From assembly GCA_036558305.1 (NCBI GenBank), contig DATBFX010000144.1, forward strand, positions 1-18,631: a stretch of DNA of 18,631 bases. The letters run 5' to 3'. This stretch comes from DATBFX01 sp036558305 (GTDB taxonomy: Bacteria; Chloroflexota; Chloroflexia; Thermomicrobiales; UBA6265). The position numbers and the translations under genes were made by a program. This document shows, one piece after another, positions 16,376 to 18,631 of this stretch. Position 1 is the stretch's first letter. Every line of letters begins with the position of its first letter. The notes beneath the pieces were generated by a model. That model was not told the DNA's origin and did not search any database. It worked only from the letters and a program-made list of their open reading frames with translations.

Positions 16376-16824
16376 TCACGAATGATGAGCAACGAGCCAT
16401 CACGAAACGCGAAGCCGAGAAATTCCGGAATGCCTTGGACGCGGCAGTTGCCAAGTCCGCGGACGAAGCTGACCCGGAAGAGCGGGCCTGGTTGGGGATC
16501 TTCGCTGACGCCTTTCAGAGCCAACTCGCCGATCTGGAAGAGGACTTGGCCGAGTACGAGGCGCTTCGAACCGGCGAAGCCGTGGTTGTTCCATTGGAAT
16601 CGGTCGCCCAGTTGCCCGCAGTCTTAATCAAGGCTCGGATTGCCTCCGGGCTTTCTGAACGGCAACTCGCGACACGTCTCGGTGTTGAGGAATCGGTCGT
16701 CTTGCGCGCTGAGGCGACTGGATACGATGCAGCAAGCCTCGGTTTGATGCGCGATGTAGCGCGAGCTCTCGGGGTCGAGTTGCGCGGAGAAGCGACGATC
16801 CCCGGTGACCGTGCCGCCGACTAA
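16372..16824 (+). CDS. XRE-family helix-turn-helix protein, probable antitoxin or repressor
   Basis: The 150-residue product has a Cro/C1-type helix-turn-helix at about 82-136 (LIKARIASGLSERQLATRLG, then VEESVVLRAEATGYDAASLG). The N-terminal 65 residues are helical and strongly charged, including EEDLAEYEALRTGEAV (56-71), and may bind the partner protein. The gene starts within the stop of the nucleotidyltransferase-like gene, so the two proteins are made together. The first 200 bp are visibly less GC-rich than the core genes to the left, which fits recent acquisition. Autorepression of the pair would be expected from the family, but no clean operator was found in front of it. A convergent hairpin lies 95 bp beyond its stop. 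Confidence 0.78.
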   Translation: MITNDEQRAITKREAEKFRNALDAAVAKSADEADPEERAWLGIFADAFQSQLADLEEDLAEYEALRTGEAVVVPLESVAQLPAVLIKARIASGLSERQLATRLGVEESVVLRAEATGYDAASLGLMRDVARALGVELRGEATIPGDRAAD

Positions 16825-16918
16825 TTCGCGGGCGTCCTTTCGCGTGCCCACATCGCCGCAATCGCCTGTCGCTCACGCGCGTGCCACCCCTGTCAGATCG
16901 GCGCGCTCGCGCGGAGTC

Positions 16919-16947
16919 GCCAGCGTTACCAAAACCGACACGCTGGC
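16919..16947. terminator. Hairpin between the convergent XRE and dehydrogenase genes
   Basis: GCCAGCGT (16919-16926) and ACGCTGGC (16940-16947) are perfect arms with a 13-nt loop. The site lies between two genes that end toward each other, 7 bp from the dehydrogenase stop, so it could serve both strands. The long loop and missing U-tract keep confidence modest. Confidence 0.5.
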
Positions 16948-16953
16948 AACCGG

Positions 16954-17670
16954 TCACAACTCGGCTCCGGCCAGTGACAACCGTTCCCCGCTGACCGGCC
17001 CCGCTTCCTCGGAGCAGAGGTAGAGCATCGCCGCGGCGATCTCTTCCGGCGTCGTCCAGGAGGCGTTTGTTGCCGAAGGTTCGCTGTCCCGTTTGTGCTC
17101 GACGTCGATCGCCCGCGCCTGCAAGACATTCGCGGTCACCCCCTGGCCCGCCATTTCCCGCGCCACCGTCTGGATCAGCATCTCCTCGGCGGCCTTCGCC
17201 GCGGCGTAAGCGCCCATCTTCGCCGCCGGCCGGCTCGTTCCCGTCGCGGAGACGACGACGATGCGTCCCCAACCGCGGGCGACGAGGATCGGCACGAACG
17301 CCCGTAGGAGGTGAAACGTCGTCCACACGTGCTGGTCCAGCATCGAGGCGAGATCGCTCGGATCGGTCTCGGCGATCGGCTTGCCGCCGACCCAGCCGCC
17401 GACGAGGTGCAGCAAGACGTCGGCACCGCCGAACTGCTCGGTCACCGCCCGCGCCGCCCCGCTTACCGCCGCCGGATCGCGCAAGTCCGCCGCGTGCACC
17501 AGCACCCGCTCCGCCGGTAGCCCCAGTTCCTGCGCCTGCGCATCGAGCTTGGCCTGGTCCCCGCTGACCAGCGCCAACCGCGCCCCACGCTCGGCGAACG
17601 ACCGCGCGACGACGCGCCCCAGCCCACCGGTCGCGCCGGTGATCACCACCACCCGCCCGTCGATCCCCAC
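16954..17670 (-). CDS. Short-chain dehydrogenase/reductase
   Basis: The 238-residue classical SDR has the nucleotide-binding TGATGGLG (11-18), Asp62 in the AADLRDP turn, a VVVSATGTS strand with the catalytic Ser at about 141-146, and YAAAK with Tyr155 and Lys159. It reduces or oxidises an unknown small alcohol or carbonyl compound with NAD(P). Two positions differ from the usual pattern: HLVGG (88-92) replaces the NNAG motif, and His114 sits where the fourth catalytic residue is normally Asn. The start is a GTG with AGGAGG (17676-17681, minus strand) 5 bp upstream. It is alone on its strand between two toxin-antitoxin-like loci, so the neighbours do not suggest a substrate. Confidence 0.88.
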   Translation of the reverse strand: MGIDGRVVVITGATGGLGRVVARSFAERGARLALVSGDQAKLDAQAQELGLPAERVLVHAADLRDPAAVSGAARAVTEQFGGADVLLHLVGGWVGGKPIAETDPSDLASMLDQHVWTTFHLLRAFVPILVARGWGRIVVVSATGTSRPAAKMGAYAAAKAAEEMLIQTVAREMAGQGVTANVLQARAIDVEHKRDSEPSATNASWTTPEEIAAAMLYLCSEEAGPVSGERLSLAGAEL

Positions 17671-17675
17671 CGCTG

Positions 17676-17681
17676 CCTCCT
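17676..17681 (-). promoter_or_regulatory. Ribosome binding site fixing the SDR GTG start
   Basis: AGGAGG on the minus strand lies 5 bp before the GTG at 17668-17670. It supports a GTG start and gives the normal short N-terminus ahead of the Rossmann motif. Confidence 0.7.
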
Positions 17682-17961
17682 ATTCCTGCGACGATCGGAC
17701 GATGATCCTATCACGACGACGGCAGGTCCAATTCGCGGAGCGATGGACGTGCTCTCAAACAAGATTCCCTCTCCCGCGCTCCGGGCCGGGAACCCTCTTG
17801 GTGGCGACTGGGGCGAGGGCCACTCGCAGCCCGAAGCTCGTACCTCGCAGCTTCGTCTGCCCGTCCGCCACGATCGCCAGGTCGACGCTCTCCTGCGCGT
17901 CCGGCGGCCTCGGCCGGAGGTGGTCCTTCGTCGGGCACCCGGTCGGTCACCAGTCAACGCG

Positions 17962-18052
17962 GATGCTGCATCGGATGCAGGGGCGCCTGGTAATCGACCC
18001 GGTACCGAACACGCAAGGTCCAGCATTCACGAGGTCTGGCATCGTATGATGC
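17962..18052. promoter_or_regulatory. Repeated GCATC/GATGC half-sites, candidate operator of the antitoxin genes
   Basis: GATGCTGCATCGGATGCAG (17962-17980) contains two overlapping palindromes, GATGC-T-GCATC and CTGCATC-G-GATGCAG. A third dyad, GCATC-GTAT-GATGC (18039-18052), overlaps a TATGAT box and ends 25 bp before the Phd-like ATG. Repeated half-sites upstream of an antitoxin fit cooperative autorepression, which is known for Phd-type proteins. Confidence 0.45.
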
Positions 18053-18077
18053 GGCAAACGGGATGAGGAGCCACCCA

Positions 18078-18326
18078 ATGAGCGAACGCGCGACCACTGC
18101 TCAATTAATCGACCACCTCACCGACTTCCTTATTCGCGTCCAGGACAACGGAGAATCATTCGTGGTCGAACGCGATGGTGTCTCCCTCGCCACGTTGGCC
18201 CCCGTGCCGAAGACCGGCGGCATCACTTGGCATGAGTTTGCCGCGCTCTACCGCGATCTTCCGCGCCCCGACGACGACTTTGCGGACGATTTGGAAGCCG
18301 TCCATGCGGCACTCGCGCCCGTCTGA
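18078..18326 (+). CDS. Phd/YefM-like antitoxin
   Basis: The 82-residue product follows the Phd/YefM pattern in its first half: AQLIDHLTDFLIRVQDNGES (8-27), then FVVERDGVSLATLAPV (28-43), the region that forms the DNA-binding dimer. The acidic second half (RPDDDFADDLEAV) would wrap the toxin. The ATG at 18078 has GAGGAG about 7 bp upstream; an in-frame ATG five codons earlier (18063) lacks one. Such antitoxins usually precede a VapC-type PIN toxin or a RelE/YoeB-type toxin, but here the next gene is another antitoxin-like protein. It may be an orphan, or it may act with the toxin beginning at 18612. Confidence 0.75.
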   Translation: MSERATTAQLIDHLTDFLIRVQDNGESFVVERDGVSLATLAPVPKTGGITWHEFAALYRDLPRPDDDFADDLEAVHAALAPV

Positions 18327-18354
18327 GCCGCGGCGAGGTCGCGAGGAATCATCC

Positions 18355-18615
18355 ATGGAGACACGTGAACGAATCCACCAACTGGTTGATGAGCTACCGG
18401 AGACCGAGTTGGACGAGGTTGCCCGGCTGCTGGAGAGCCGTCGGTCCTCCGATCCGCTATCGCGCGCACTCGCTTTCGCGCTGCCCGACGACGAGGCGGA
18501 GTCGGACGACGAAGCAGAGGCGGTTGAGCAGGCGTACCTGGATGTCCGGCAAGGCAAGCTCGTTTCGCACGGTGAGGTGCTCCGTCAACTGACGAGCCCG
18601 GCGAAACCTGGATGA
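18355..18615 (+). CDS. Small antitoxin-like protein
   Basis: The 86-residue product begins METRERIHQLVDELPETELD, a helical motif common in small antitoxins of RelE/ParE-type modules. A very acidic stretch follows (DDEAESDDEAEA, about 44-55), then EQAYLDVRQGKLVSHGEVLR, a tail typical of such antitoxins. The ATG at 18355 has AGGA at 18344-18347; a frame open upstream to 18175 is rejected because it overlaps the Phd-like gene and is basic and low in information. It starts 28 bp after the Phd-like stop, and its TGA overlaps the next ATG by 4 bp, the usual antitoxin-toxin arrangement. Confidence 0.7.
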   Translation: METRERIHQLVDELPETELDEVARLLESRRSSDPLSRALAFALPDDEAESDDEAEAVEQAYLDVRQGKLVSHGEVLRQLTSPAKPG

Positions 18616-18631
18616 ATACACGCTTGGTCTG
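18612..18631 (+). CDS. Start of a probable toxin gene, cut by the window edge
   Basis: An ATG at 18612 overlaps the stop of the upstream antitoxin-like gene in ATGA. Only MNTRLV can be read before the window ends. From the context it is probably a RelE/ParE-type toxin, but six residues cannot prove a family. Confidence 0.45.

Larger units (their letters stand above)
17671..18077. other. 407-bp intergenic region, possibly with gene remnants
   Basis: This stretch lies between the starts of the SDR (minus strand) and the Phd-like gene (plus strand). Several frames are open, but none gives a recognisable protein. One minus-strand frame around 17754-17915 reads partly protein-like (DLAIVADGQTKLRG) and could be a decayed fragment. 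The clear features are the GCATC/GATGC half-sites near the right end. A TATGAT at 18045-18050 could be a -10 box for the Phd-like gene, without a convincing -35. Confidence 0.5.

Noticed and set aside
17743..18066. A 107-residue plus-strand frame in the 407-bp gap.
   Set aside because: Its composition is Arg/Pro-rich, it has no family pattern and it would run through the candidate operator and promoter of the antitoxin.

Overview
The window is GC-rich and gene-dense. Its content (Tat-exported two-domain multicopper oxidase, an AniA/Geobacillus-like copper nitrite reductase, a DoxX-like membrane protein, phosphoketolase with acetate kinase) and its codon use suggest a Chloroflexota bacterium, perhaps of the Thermomicrobia/Sphaerobacter type. 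That assignment is inference; there is no rRNA or other taxonomic marker here. No tRNA, rRNA, CRISPR array or insertion sequence was seen.

Left part (1-4218): the end of a receiver-domain response regulator is followed after 5 bp by a 1135-residue superfamily II helicase with a winged-helix-like N-terminus and large helical insertions. A convergent pyridoxamine-phosphate-oxidase-like FMN protein follows. Copper and nitrogen part (4593-7982): a two-domain multicopper oxidase and nirK, both with twin-arginine signals, are separated by 79 bp holding a small hairpin. A strong hairpin follows nirK, then a DoxX-family membrane protein and its own terminator-like hairpin. NirK retains every copper ligand and catalytic residue. 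The oxidase has an Arg where one type 3 copper His is expected.

Central part (8214-11868): acetate kinase and phosphoketolase overlap by 14 bp. Together they split xylulose-5-P or fructose-6-P into acetyl-P and make ATP from it. Next (12002-15850) is a compact run of flavodoxin-like protein, eight-helix membrane protein of unknown function, soluble GAF-PAS histidine kinase and OmpR/KdpE-like regulator. The genes overlap or nearly touch, which suggests one transcript and a redox or flavin link to the signalling pair. A possible 30-residue CxxC small ORF with its own ribosome binding site overlaps the flavodoxin start.

Right part (15851-18631) looks accessory. It holds a nucleotidyltransferase-fold protein overlapping an XRE-type regulator (a toxin-antitoxin-like pair), a short-chain dehydrogenase on the other strand, a 407-bp gap with repeated GCATC/GATGC half-sites, a Phd-like antitoxin, a second antitoxin-like gene, and the first codons of a probable toxin that runs off the window. 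The best candidates for undescribed biology are the regulator-helicase pair, the flavodoxin/membrane/two-component operon and the nucleotidyltransferase-XRE pair.
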